A program made the position numbers and the translations under genes. A DNA stretch of 64,000 nucleotides, from assembly GCF_000526995.1 (NCBI RefSeq), contig NZ_AZUI01000001.1:4940001-5004000 (forward strand), written 5' to 3'. This document shows positions 35,954 to 44,089 of this stretch, in pieces (position 1 is the first letter of the stretch; each line of letters opens with the position of its first letter). Source of the stretch: Lacrimispora indolis DSM 755 (GTDB taxonomy: Bacteria > Bacillota > Clostridia > Lachnospirales > Lachnospiraceae). The notes beneath the pieces are model-generated. The model ran no database searches, had not been told where the DNA came from, and saw nothing but the letters and a program-made list of their open reading frames with translations.

Positions 35954-37555
35954 ATGAAATTAATGTTCATCGGCGCAGCCCGCGAGGTAACCGGGAGCTG
36001 TCATTATTTGGAAGCTGCCGGTTTTAAAATCCTTGTGGACTGCGGTATGGAGCAGGGGATTGATAAATTTGAAAATGTGGATCTGCCGGTCAGCTTTGCG
36101 GAAATCGATTACGTTCTTCTGACCCATGCCCACATCGATCATGCAGGGATGCTTCCTTTTATTTATGCAAGAGGCTTTCGGGGTCGGGTGATTTCTACCG
36201 TTGCAACTGCCGACCTTTGCGGCATTATGCTGAAGGACAGCGCTCACATTCAGGAGGCTGAAACCGAATGGAAAAACAGAAAAGCCAGACGGGCAGGCCT
36301 CCCGGAAGAAGAACCCCTGTATGGGATCAATGATGCCATGGGCGTATTGGAGCTGTTTCATTCCTACAATTACAATGAAAAGGTGGAACTGGAAGAGGGC
36401 TTTACAATCCGTTTTACAGACGTAGGCCATCTTCTTGGTTCCGCCTCTATTGAAATCTGGATCACAGAAGGAAAAGTTTCCAGAAAAATCGTATTTTCCG
36501 GTGATATCGGCAACAAGAATAAACCCCTGATCCGCGATCCTCAGTACATAAAGGAAGCGGATTATGCGGTCATGGAATGCACCTACGGCGACAGGCTTCA
36601 CGGTGTGATCCCGGACCATGTTTCCATTCTTGCAGGCATTGTCCAGGAGACCCTGGACAGAGGCGGAAACGTGGTGATACCTGCTTTTGCAGTGGGAAGG
36701 ACCCAGGAACTCCTTTATATGTTCCGCCGTATCAAGGCGGAAAAGCTGATTACCGGGCATGACGGGTTTGAGGTTTATGTCGACAGCCCTCTGGCGGTGG
36801 AAGCAACTCAGGTTTTCAAAGATAACCTGGTAGACTGCTATGATGAAGAGACAAAGGAACTGGTAATGAAAGGCATTAACCCCATATCCTTTCCAGGCCT
36901 TAAACTGTCGGTTACCAGCGAAGAGTCCAAGAACATTAATTTTAATTCAAAACCAAAAGTGATCATATCAGCGGCAGGCATGTGCGATGCCGGCCGTATC
37001 CGGCATCACTTAAAGCATAATTTATGGAAACGGTCATGCACCATCGTTTTTACCGGGTACCAGTCCATAGGGACCTTGGGAAGAAGCCTGATCGAGGGCA
37101 GCAGCGAAGTAAGGCTGTTTGGCGAAACCATTCAGGTGGAGGCCCATATAGAACAGATGGATGGGATGAGTGCCCACGCAGATAGGGAAGGACTGATTGC
37201 CTGGTTGAACGCATTTGAAGAAAAACCGCAACAAGTATTTCTGGTCCACGGCGATGATCTGGTTTGCAACTCCTTTGAGCAGCTCCTTGAAAAGGATTAC
37301 GGATATAAGGTAAAAGCTCCTCACTCAGGATCTGTTTATGACCTTTCCGCTGGCAGATGGCTGAATGAAACAGAGGGCGTTGCAGTAGCCAAGGCACCGG
37401 AGATCTCAAAAAGGCCGGTGGGAGTCTATGGAAGGCTTTTTGCTGCCGGCGAAAGGCTTTTGCAGGTTATCCGTCATAATGAAGGCGGGGCCAATAAAGA
37501 TCTTGCCAAATTTGCAGATCAGATTAATTCATTATGTGATAAATGGGATAGATAA
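35954..37555 (+). CDS. Metallo-beta-lactamase/beta-CASP fold ribonuclease-like protein
   Basis: A 533-residue MBL-fold protein with a beta-CASP insert and RMMBL motif, the architecture of CPSF73/YsdC-type nucleases. Metal motifs are THAHIDHAG (near 55), DVGHLLGSA (near 156) and SGDIG; beta-CASP shows VIPAFAVGRTQELL and VIISAAGMCDAGRIRHHL, and the last motif is MDGMSAHADR. RNA processing is the likely role, from the family. It is longer than archaeal relatives by a C-terminal tail of about 70 residues. AAAGGAGGG precedes the ATG. Confidence 0.88.
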   Translation: MKLMFIGAAREVTGSCHYLEAAGFKILVDCGMEQGIDKFENVDLPVSFAEIDYVLLTHAHIDHAGMLPFIYARGFRGRVISTVATADLCGIMLKDSAHIQEAETEWKNRKARRAGLPEEEPLYGINDAMGVLELFHSYNYNEKVELEEGFTIRFTDVGHLLGSASIEIWITEGKVSRKIVFSGDIGNKNKPLIRDPQYIKEADYAVMECTYGDRLHGVIPDHVSILAGIVQETLDRGGNVVIPAFAVGRTQELLYMFRRIKAEKLITGHDGFEVYVDSPLAVEATQVFKDNLVDCYDEETKELVMKGINPISFPGLKLSVTSEESKNINFNSKPKVIISAAGMCDAGRIRHHLKHNLWKRSCTIVFTGYQSIGTLGRSLIEGSSEVRLFGETIQVEAHIEQMDGMSAHADREGLIAWLNAFEEKPQQVFLVHGDDLVCNSFEQLLEKDYGYKVKAPHSGSVYDLSAGRWLNETEGVAVAKAPEISKRPVGVYGRLFAAGERLLQVIRHNEGGANKDLAKFADQINSLCDKWDR

Positions 37556-37570
37556 GGAGAACAACAGAAA

Positions 37571-38047
37571 GTGACGAAAGTACTATTATTTACCGACGGA
37601 GCTGCAAGAGGAAATCCTGACGGGCCTGGAGGCTATGGCGCGGTTTTGCAGTTTACGGATTCCAAAGGGCAGCTCCACGAAAAAACCATGTCAGCAGGAT
37701 ATGTAAAAACCACCAATAACCGTATGGAACTCATGGCAGCCATTGCGGGTCTGGAAGCTCTTACCAGGCCCTGCCAGGTGGAACTATACTCTGATTCCAA
37801 ATATGTGACGGACGCGTTTAACCAGCATTGGATCGAAAACTGGATAAAAAACAACTGGAAGAGGGGCAAAAGCGGTCCTGTAAAGAACATTGATCTGTGG
37901 GAAAGGCTGTTAAAAGCCATGGAACCCCATCAGGTGACTTTTCATTGGGTAAAGGGACATGCCGGCCATCCTCAGAACGAACGGTGCGACATGCTGGCCA
38001 CAAGCGCTGCAGATGGGGAGGATCTGCTGGTAGATGAAGGGATATGA
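37571..38047 (+). CDS. rnhA: Ribonuclease HI
   Basis: A 158-residue RNase H1, which degrades RNA in RNA-DNA hybrids. Catalytic residues are in [12 protein letters not shown] (Asp), [15 protein letters not shown] (Glu), YSDSKYV (Asp) and GHPQNERCD (Asp). It starts at GTG 37571 after AAGGAGAAC and follows the nuclease gene by 15 bases. With rnhB the window encodes both RNase H types. Confidence 0.94.
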   Translation: MTKVLLFTDGAARGNPDGPGGYGAVLQFTDSKGQLHEKTMSAGYVKTTNNRMELMAAIAGLEALTRPCQVELYSDSKYVTDAFNQHWIENWIKNNWKRGKSGPVKNIDLWERLLKAMEPHQVTFHWVKGHAGHPQNERCDMLATSAADGEDLLVDEGI

Positions 38048-38177
38048 GCCTCCATATCTTGGAAAATACCAAAAACTTACATATCTCTTACAAAGTCTTA
38101 CTAATTGCAGACTCCTATTTTCTTTCTTTTTTATTTGTGATATGTTAAATTCATCAAACAGGTTAGGATGATATTTC

Positions 38178-39041
38178 ATGAATAAAAATAGAGGAATTTG
38201 GATTGTGATCGGAAGCATTCTGGTCATTGGGATTCTCATAACCCTTGCCACCTCCAGTTTTGTGAAAAGCAAGGAAAATGCTGGGGATTCTGCGGGAATC
38301 ACCGGATTTTCAAGTTCTGAAATCCAGGATGCTCCTGAGGAAGCAAACGCCTACGGCGGAGCACCGGAATTGTTTTCCGCGGATATAGCAGTTCCCCAGG
38401 AAGCTCCTGCAGCGGGAGAGGAACCAATGCTTAGGAAAAACGGTCCGGCTGCTGCCGCAAAGGCTGAAACCGCTCCGGAAAATAAGTCTCAGCCGGCGGA
38501 AGCAGGACTGAGGATGAAAAGCGCTCCGGTTTCCGATCAGACAGAGCCTGTTCCTCAGGAGACCGAGAGTTCCGAAGAGGCTTCCATCGAAGAAACCGTC
38601 ATGTCTCCCATAAATCCGGATACAAAAAACAGGACGCTTAACTCTGCTGCTTCTTCCGAGGGAGCCGCCTACTATCAGAAGCGTTTGCTGGATTTAGATG
38701 CCCAGATAAAAAAGATGCGGGAGGAATCAGGAGATTCCAATACCTATTCCATGAAGGCCCTGGTAGATAAAGAGCTAAAGCTTTGGAACAGGGAGCAGAA
38801 TACCATTTATGCGGCTATTTCAGAAGGGCTTAACGAGGAAGACAGAAAAGACCTTGAAATCTCGCAGCAGGAATGGATCAAAGGCAGGGACGCAAAGGCA
38901 GAGGAGGCCGCTAAAAGGTACAGCGGCGGAAGCCTGGAAGAGCTTGAATACACCGCTTCTCTCACAGAGTCCACAAGGGCAAGGGCCTATGATCTGGTAG
39001 CGGAATATATGGATGTCCTATCCTCGGGAGAGGGACAGTAG
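38178..39041 (+). CDS. Membrane-anchored protein with LprI-like (DUF1311) domain
   Basis: A 287-residue protein. Residues about 5-25 form a signal-anchor (GIWIVIGSILVIGILITLAT), 30-165 are a low-complexity Ala/Glu/Pro/Ser-rich linker, and 170-280 resemble the lysozyme-inhibitor LprI domain: LLDLDAQIKKM, LNEEDRKDLEISQQEWIKGRDAKAE, YSGGSLEELEYTASLTESTRARAYDL. The cysteines usual in LprI domains are absent. It probably faces outward. Function is unknown; envelope protection is speculative. It has its own terminator. Confidence 0.65.
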   Translation: MNKNRGIWIVIGSILVIGILITLATSSFVKSKENAGDSAGITGFSSSEIQDAPEEANAYGGAPELFSADIAVPQEAPAAGEEPMLRKNGPAAAAKAETAPENKSQPAEAGLRMKSAPVSDQTEPVPQETESSEEASIEETVMSPINPDTKNRTLNSAASSEGAAYYQKRLLDLDAQIKKMREESGDSNTYSMKALVDKELKLWNREQNTIYAAISEGLNEEDRKDLEISQQEWIKGRDAKAEEAAKRYSGGSLEELEYTASLTESTRARAYDLVAEYMDVLSSGEGQ

Positions 39042-39073
39042 AAAGTACGGTATTTGCCGTACTTTTTTATTTT
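39042..39073 (+). terminator. Terminator after the LprI-like gene
   Basis: AAGTACGG / CCGTACTT around TATTTG, followed by a T-rich run (TTTTTATTTT). Confidence 0.85.
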
Positions 39074-39133
39074 CTGCAGGCAGTGAACCAGGCAAAGGAA
39101 TGCCTGCAGCAAAAAAAATTCCATTGCAACATC

Positions 39134-39162
39134 TTGATAAATAAAATTCCTTATGATAGGAT
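39134..39162 (+). promoter_or_regulatory. Promoter upstream of the 49-residue gene and alaS
   Basis: TTGATA (39134-39139), 17 bases, TAGGAT (39157-39162). Transcription would cover the small gene at 39207 and then alaS. No T-box leader is visible in between. Confidence 0.5.
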
Positions 39163-39206
39163 AGTAAAATGAGTGATACTATATGAATTTTCGGGAGGAA
39201 AAAAAT

Positions 39207-39356
39207 ATGACAGCAATATTCGCAAGTTTCCTGGGGACCGCAATCAAATTCCTGTTTTTCCTGTTCCTTGCATGGGGCGGAATCGTGTGCGGCAAGAAAT
39301 ACAGAGATCATAAAGATGCCGGGAATAACGGCAGCGTGACGAAAGAGACAAAATAG
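39207..39356 (+). CDS. Small single-pass membrane protein (49 aa)
   Basis: A 49-residue reading frame: about 27 hydrophobic residues (FLGTAIKFLFFLFLAWGGIV), then CGKKYRDHKDAGNN and a polar tail ending TKETK. GGGAGG stands 8 bases upstream of the ATG and a promoter lies 45 bases before it. The stop is 18 bases before the alaS start, so it is probably co-transcribed with alaS. The positive-after-helix pattern suggests the tail stays inside the cell. I do not recognise the family. Confidence 0.65.
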   Translation: MTAIFASFLGTAIKFLFFLFLAWGGIVCGKKYRDHKDAGNNGSVTKETK

Positions 39357-39374
39357 TAAACGGAGGACAGTAAC

Positions 39375-42014
39375 GTGAAGAACTACGGTGTGAATGAACT
39401 GAGGAGAATGTTCCTTGAATTTTTTGAAAGCAAGGGACATCTGGCTATGAAAAGCTTTTCCCTGGTTCCGCATAATGATAACAGCTTGTTGTTGATCAAC
39501 TCGGGCATGGCTCCCCTTAAGCCATATTTCACTGGCCAGGAAATTCCGCCAAGAAGAAGGGTGACTACCTGTCAGAAGTGTATCCGGACAGGGGATATTG
39601 AGAACGTAGGCAAGACAGCCCGCCATGGCACCTTCTTTGAGATGCTGGGAAACTTTTCCTTTGGGGACTATTTTAAGGATGAGGCCATTCACTGGTCATG
39701 GGAGTTTTTGACCGATGTGGTCGGACTTGACCCGGACAGGCTGTATCCATCCGTATATCTGGAAGATGATGAAGCCTTCGAAATCTGGAATAAGAAAATC
39801 GGCATTGCCCCTGAACGCATTTTCCGCTTTGGAAAGGCAGATAATTTCTGGGAGCACGGTGCAGGCCCCTGCGGTCCCTGTTCTGAGATTTATTACGACA
39901 GGGGAGAAAAGTATGGCTGCGGAAAATCGGATTGTACCGTTGGCTGTGACTGCGACCGCTATATGGAAGTGTGGAATAACGTATTCACACAGTTCGAAAA
40001 TGACGGCCATGGAAACTATGAAGAATTAAAGCAGAAAAACATTGATACAGGCATGGGATTGGAACGTCTGGCCGTAGTGGTCCAGGATGTGGATTCCATC
40101 TTTGATGTGGATACTATTAAAGCTCTTTTAAACCGGGTTGCCGCACTGGCCCGTACAGAGTATAAAAAGGATGCGGATGTGGATGTATCCCTTCGGCTGA
40201 TCACCGACCATATCCGTTCCTGTACCTTTATGATCTCTGACGGTATCATGCCTTCCAATGAAGGAAGGGGCTACGTTCTCCGCCGCCTCTTAAGAAGAGC
40301 TGCCCGCCACGGAAGGCTTTTAGGCATTGAAGGAAAGTTTCTTGCAGACTTATCCACCACCGTGATTCAGCTGTCCAAGGACGGATATCCGGAGCTGGAA
40401 GAAAAGAAAGCCATGATTTTAAAGGTTCTGACCCAGGAAGAAGACAAGTTCAATAAGACCATTGACCAGGGTCTTGCCATTCTTGGGGAACTGGAAGAGG
40501 AAATGATAAAAAAGAATGAAACAATCCTTTCCGGTGAGAATGCTTTTAAATTATATGATACCTACGGGTTCCCACTTGATCTGACCTTGGAGATTCTGGA
40601 AGAGAAGAAATTCGGAGTGGATGAAGAAGGCTTTAAGGCTGCCATGCAAAAGCAGAGAGAAACCGCAAGAAACGCCAGAAAGACCACCAATTATATGGGC
40701 GCTGACGTCACCGTTTATCAGTCCATTGATCCGTCCATAACAACGGAGTTCATTGGTTATGATAAGCTGACCTGCGAATCTAAGATCCTTGTCCTCACCT
40801 CAGAGACAGACATAGTAGAAGCTCTTACTGATGGTGAAACGGGAACCATTGTGACAGAGCAGACTGTGTTTTATGGCACAATGGGCGGTCAACAGGGCGA
40901 TGTAGGCTGTATCGTAACGGATAAAGGCGAATTCAAGGTGGAAGATTCCATCCATTTACAGGGCGGAAAGGTCGGCCATGTAGGCAAAATGGTAAAAGGT
41001 ATGCTCCAGACCGGCGATGTGGCTACTTTAAAGGTCTGTGAAGAAAACCGTCAGAATACGGGGAAAAACCACAGCGCCACTCATCTTCTCCAGAAAGCCT
41101 TAAGATCGGTTCTGGGCAGCCATGTGGAGCAGGCCGGTTCCTTTGTTGACGGGGACAAGCTGCGTTTCGACTTCACCCATTTCTCAGCCATGACGACCGA
41201 GGAGATCCATCAGGTGGAAACTCTTGTAAATGAGAAGATCAAGGAATCCCTTCCTGTAAAAACGGAAATCATGACATTAGAGGAAGCAAAAAAATCCGGT
41301 GCTATGGCACTGTTTGGGGAAAAATACGGAGATACGGTCCGCGTAGTAAAAATGGGAGATTTCTCCACAGAGCTTTGCGGCGGTACCCATATTAACAATA
41401 CGGGAGTTATCGGTTCTTTTAAGATCCTGTCCGAAACCGGCATTGCAGCCGGTGTCAGGAGAATTGAAGCCTTGACAGGAGACGGTCTGATGCTTTATTA
41501 TCAGGAGACTGAAAAAGAGCTTCATGAGGCGGCAAAAGCTGCCAAGACAACGCCTTCAGCTCTGACAGCAAAAATTGAATCCCTCTTAGAAGAGATAAAG
41601 TCCCTGCATTCTGAAAATGAAAAATTAAAGAGCAGGCTTGCAAAGGACTCCCTTGGAAATGTTATGGATCAGGTAAAAGAGGTTAAGGGAGTAAAAGTCC
41701 TTGCCACAAAAGTCCTTGATGTGGATATGAACGGGCTCCGCAATCTGGGGGATCAGCTGAAAGATAAATTAGGTGACGGAGTCATTGTAATCGCCTCCAT
41801 TCAGGATGATAAGGTGAACTTGATGGCAGCTGTTACGGAAGAAGCCCAGAAGAAGGGGGCCCATGCAGGCAACCTGATTAAAGCCATTGCTTCCTTGGTT
41901 GGCGGCGGAGGCGGCGGACGTCCCAATATGGCTCAGGCAGGCGGAAAAAATCCGGCAGGTGTGGATGCATGCCTTGAAAAAGTTGGGGAAGTTGTTGCAG
42001 AGCAGCTGAACTGA
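39375..42014 (+). CDS. alaS: Alanine-tRNA ligase
   Basis: An 879-residue AlaRS. The catalytic core starts with NELRRMFLEFFESKGH and includes the class II motifs; the editing domain shows HSATHLLQKALR near 566 and the ELCGGTH zinc/editing motif near 670; a C-terminal coiled coil and the GGGGGGRPNMAQAGG glycine-rich C-Ala segment complete it. Full length for the family. GTG 39375 follows GGAGGA. Unlike many Firmicutes alaS genes, no T-box (AGGGTGG-type) element precedes it. Confidence 0.97.
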   Translation: MKNYGVNELRRMFLEFFESKGHLAMKSFSLVPHNDNSLLLINSGMAPLKPYFTGQEIPPRRRVTTCQKCIRTGDIENVGKTARHGTFFEMLGNFSFGDYFKDEAIHWSWEFLTDVVGLDPDRLYPSVYLEDDEAFEIWNKKIGIAPERIFRFGKADNFWEHGAGPCGPCSEIYYDRGEKYGCGKSDCTVGCDCDRYMEVWNNVFTQFENDGHGNYEELKQKNIDTGMGLERLAVVVQDVDSIFDVDTIKALLNRVAALARTEYKKDADVDVSLRLITDHIRSCTFMISDGIMPSNEGRGYVLRRLLRRAARHGRLLGIEGKFLADLSTTVIQLSKDGYPELEEKKAMILKVLTQEEDKFNKTIDQGLAILGELEEEMIKKNETILSGENAFKLYDTYGFPLDLTLEILEEKKFGVDEEGFKAAMQKQRETARNARKTTNYMGADVTVYQSIDPSITTEFIGYDKLTCESKILVLTSETDIVEALTDGETGTIVTEQTVFYGTMGGQQGDVGCIVTDKGEFKVEDSIHLQGGKVGHVGKMVKGMLQTGDVATLKVCEENRQNTGKNHSATHLLQKALRSVLGSHVEQAGSFVDGDKLRFDFTHFSAMTTEEIHQVETLVNEKIKESLPVKTEIMTLEEAKKSGAMALFGEKYGDTVRVVKMGDFSTELCGGTHINNTGVIGSFKILSETGIAAGVRRIEALTGDGLMLYYQETEKELHEAAKAAKTTPSALTAKIESLLEEIKSLHSENEKLKSRLAKDSLGNVMDQVKEVKGVKVLATKVLDVDMNGLRNLGDQLKDKLGDGVIVIASIQDDKVNLMAAVTEEAQKKGAHAGNLIKAIASLVGGGGGGRPNMAQAGGKNPAGVDACLEKVGEVVAEQLN

Positions 42015-42038
42015 TATGTAAAATAATGAAAATTTTTC

Positions 42039-42066
42039 TTGACGTATGGCAAAATTATGCTATAAT
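42039..42066 (+). promoter_or_regulatory. Promoter of rpsU
   Basis: TTGACG (42039-42044), 16 bases, TATAAT (42061-42066). Confidence 0.8.
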
Positions 42067-42092
42067 CATATCAGTGCTATAAAATACCCAAA

Positions 42093-42121
42093 CAGTTGTA
42101 TTATGCACAAGTACACAACTG
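42093..42121 (+). promoter_or_regulatory. Hairpin in the rpsU leader
   Basis: CAGTTGT (42093-42099) pairs with ACAACTG (42115-42121) around a 15-base loop, ending beside the GGAGGGAGG stretch before rpsU. It could affect translation initiation. Confidence 0.45.
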
Positions 42122-42142
42122 GAGGGAGGTTAGGTGTGAGCT

Positions 42143-42319
42143 ATGTCAAATGTTATCGTTAAAGACAACGAGACCTTAGATAGTGCTTTACGCAGATTCA
42201 AAAGAAACTGTGCAAAAGCAGGTATCCAGCAGGAAATTCGTAAAAGAGAACATTACGAAAAACCAAGCGTAAGACGTAAGAAAAAGTCTGAAGCTGCAAG
42301 AAAACGTAAATATAACTAA
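42143..42319 (+). CDS. rpsU: 30S ribosomal protein S21
   Basis: A 58-residue S21, starting [20 protein letters not shown] and ending in a Lys/Arg-rich tail ([15 protein letters not shown]). It binds near the anti-Shine-Dalgarno region of 16S rRNA. AGGTG precedes ATG 42143; a longer GGAGGGAGG lies further up. It has its own promoter and terminator, so it is a single-gene unit. Confidence 0.97.
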   Translation: MSNVIVKDNETLDSALRRFKRNCAKAGIQQEIRKREHYEKPSVRRKKKSEAARKRKYN

Positions 42320-42335
42320 TAGTTAAAAGATGAAT

Positions 42336-42370
42336 CCCTGGTCCCGTTTTATCGTGACCAGGGGTTTTTT
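42336..42370 (+). terminator. Terminator after rpsU
   Basis: CCCTGGTC / GACCAGGG perfect stem (42336-42343, 42356-42363), then GTTTTTT. Confidence 0.9.
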
Positions 42371-42387
42371 CGACTTTTAAGGCCTTA

Positions 42388-42416
42388 GAATTTTCCGCAT
42401 CTGAATTGCATATAGT
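42388..42416 (+). promoter_or_regulatory. Sigma-E-like promoter of yqfC-yqfD
   Basis: GAATTTT (42388-42394), 14 bases, CATATAGT (42409-42416), with TGCATATAGTATAA identical to the spoIVA promoter. In Bacillus yqfC-yqfD belong to the sigma-E regulon, which agrees. Confidence 0.55.
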
Positions 42417-42510
42417 ATAAAGGGGCCAAAAACCCTAAAGCAAGCTAATGGGTTTTTGGCCTCTTACAGCATTCGCCAGATGCAGGAATGGAAAATTCCT
42501 GCGCCCGGCT
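42388..42510 (+). repeat. Nested palindromes in the yqfC leader
   Basis: An outer arm GAATTTTCCGCATCTG (42388-42403) is matched by its complement at 42477-42498, interrupted by six extra bases. Inside lies a perfect 12-bp hairpin GGCCAAAAACCC / GGGTTTTTGGCC (42424-42435, 42450-42461). A third hairpin GCAGGAAT / ATTCCTGC occupies 42482-42502. The structure holds the sigma-E-like promoter in its left arm. It may be a small mobile palindromic element or a structured leader. Confidence 0.6.
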
Positions 42511-42552
42511 CATTGCTTGCAGAAATAAAAAGAGAGGGGCAGAAAAGGGATT

Positions 42553-42819
42553 ATGTTTGAGGAATCAAAGGAAAAAGCAGCTTCCGCCTTAAAGCTTCCG
42601 AAGGATGTGGTTTTGGGAGAAGTGCTCGTATCTTTTCTGGGACGTCATAGCGTTGTAATAGAAAACTACCGTAGCATTATCCTGTATACAGACTGTTCCA
42701 TCAAACTTCAGGCCAAAAACTGCCGTGTGGTCATCTGCGGAAGCAGGCTGATGATTGAGTATTACACCAATGAGGAGATGAAAATCAACGGTTATATAAA
42801 ATCCCTGGAATTTGAATAA
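42553..42819 (+). CDS. yqfC: Sporulation protein YqfC
   Basis: An 88-residue YabP/YqfC-family protein with LPKDVVLGEVLVSFLGRHSVVIENYRS-type core. YqfC is a sigma-E-dependent mother-cell protein of unclear biochemical role. It is followed by yqfD after 25 bases, the conserved sporulation pair, and preceded by a sigma-E-like promoter about 140 bases upstream. AAAAGGGA is a modest ribosome site. Confidence 0.9.
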   Translation: MFEESKEKAASALKLPKDVVLGEVLVSFLGRHSVVIENYRSIILYTDCSIKLQAKNCRVVICGSRLMIEYYTNEEMKINGYIKSLEFE

Positions 42820-42844
42820 TAAGGGAAACTGGAGGTGTAATATA

Positions 42845-44089
42845 GTGCTTGCATGGCTGAATCATTATTTATTCGGTTATCTTTCCATAGAAATGACCGG
42901 CTTTTCCCCTGAGCGTTTTCTAAATATGTGCAGCGTACATGAAATTGAATTATGGGAAGTCATAAATGCCGGGCATTCCTATCGGCTTTTTATGACTGTA
43001 CAAGGGTTTCGGAAAATAAAGCCTCTCGTCCGTAAATCGAAGGTCAGACTTAGGATTTTAAAAAAGTTTGGACTTCCTTTTTTTTTATACAGGAACAAAA
43101 AGCGGAAGCTGTATGCTGCCGGGTTTATGAGCTTTTTTCTGATTCTTTATTCTCTTTCCCTGTTCATCTGGGATATTGAATTTGAAGGCAACAGGATGTA
43201 TACCTATGACACCCTTTTAAAATTCTGTGAATCAGAAGAAATCCGATATGGCATGAGAAAATCCAAAATTGATTGTGACATTCTGGAAGAATCCTTCCGA
43301 AGCAAGTTTCCTGAAATAACCTGGGTGTCGGCAAGGGTATCAGGAACACGCCTTTTGGTTAAAATAAAAGAAAATGAAGTGCTGTCGGAAATTCCTGTAA
43401 AGGATGAAACTCCCTGTGACATTGTGGCAGAAAAAGACGGAGTGATCACCTCCATGATCGTGCGCAGCGGCGTTCCAATGGTCTCCATAGGCGATACAAT
43501 AGAACAGGGGCAGGTTCTGGTCAGCGGCATTCTTCCCATTATCGGAGACAGTGAAGAGGTGATCAACACCCACTATGTGCGCTCTGATGGAGATATAACG
43601 GCCAGAACGGAATATCAATTCACAAGACAAATGCCCCTTTTTCGGAAAGTGGACGTGGAGACAGGAAAGGTCAGGAAAGGATATTATATGAAGGCTTTCG
43701 ATTTATCCTTTCTTCTCATAAGGCCCAGACCAGAAGGAACTTCATGGAGACAGACCATGGAAGAAGAGCAGCTTCATTTATTTCAGAATTTCTATCTCCC
43801 CATTTATGTTGGTAAAATAACAGGGAGAGAATACATATCCTACGAGCGCCCTTACACAGAGGAAGAGAAAAAACAGCTGGCTGAGGATATGAACGAAAGG
43901 TACAAAAAAAATTTATTGGAAAAAGGGGTACAAATTCTGGAAAATCATGTTAAAATACTAGATAATGAATCTTTATGCCAGGTTGCCATAGATTTTGTGA
44001 CCGAGGAGCCTGTTGGCAGGCCGGAGGCGCTGAAGATACAAAGAACAGAGGAACCGGAGGAGACAAATCATTCAAATGAGCGTAATTGA
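42845..44089 (+). CDS. yqfD: Sporulation protein YqfD
   Basis: A 414-residue membrane protein of the YqfD (stage IV-like) family, required for sporulation in Bacillus. One membrane segment at about 87-107 (AAGFMSFFLILYSLSLFIWD) divides an N-terminal cytoplasmic part from a large outer part with FEGNRMYTYDTLLKFC and a barrel-sandwich-like region (DGVITSMIVRSGVPMVSIGD). GTG 42845 follows GGAGGTG by 7 bases; a longer reading would overlap yqfC. It overlaps phoH by 14 bases. Confidence 0.9.
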   Translation: MLAWLNHYLFGYLSIEMTGFSPERFLNMCSVHEIELWEVINAGHSYRLFMTVQGFRKIKPLVRKSKVRLRILKKFGLPFFLYRNKKRKLYAAGFMSFFLILYSLSLFIWDIEFEGNRMYTYDTLLKFCESEEIRYGMRKSKIDCDILEESFRSKFPEITWVSARVSGTRLLVKIKENEVLSEIPVKDETPCDIVAEKDGVITSMIVRSGVPMVSIGDTIEQGQVLVSGILPIIGDSEEVINTHYVRSDGDITARTEYQFTRQMPLFRKVDVETGKVRKGYYMKAFDLSFLLIRPRPEGTSWRQTMEEEQLHLFQNFYLPIYVGKITGREYISYERPYTEEEKKQLAEDMNERYKKNLLEKGVQILENHVKILDNESLCQVAIDFVTEEPVGRPEALKIQRTEEPEETNHSNERN

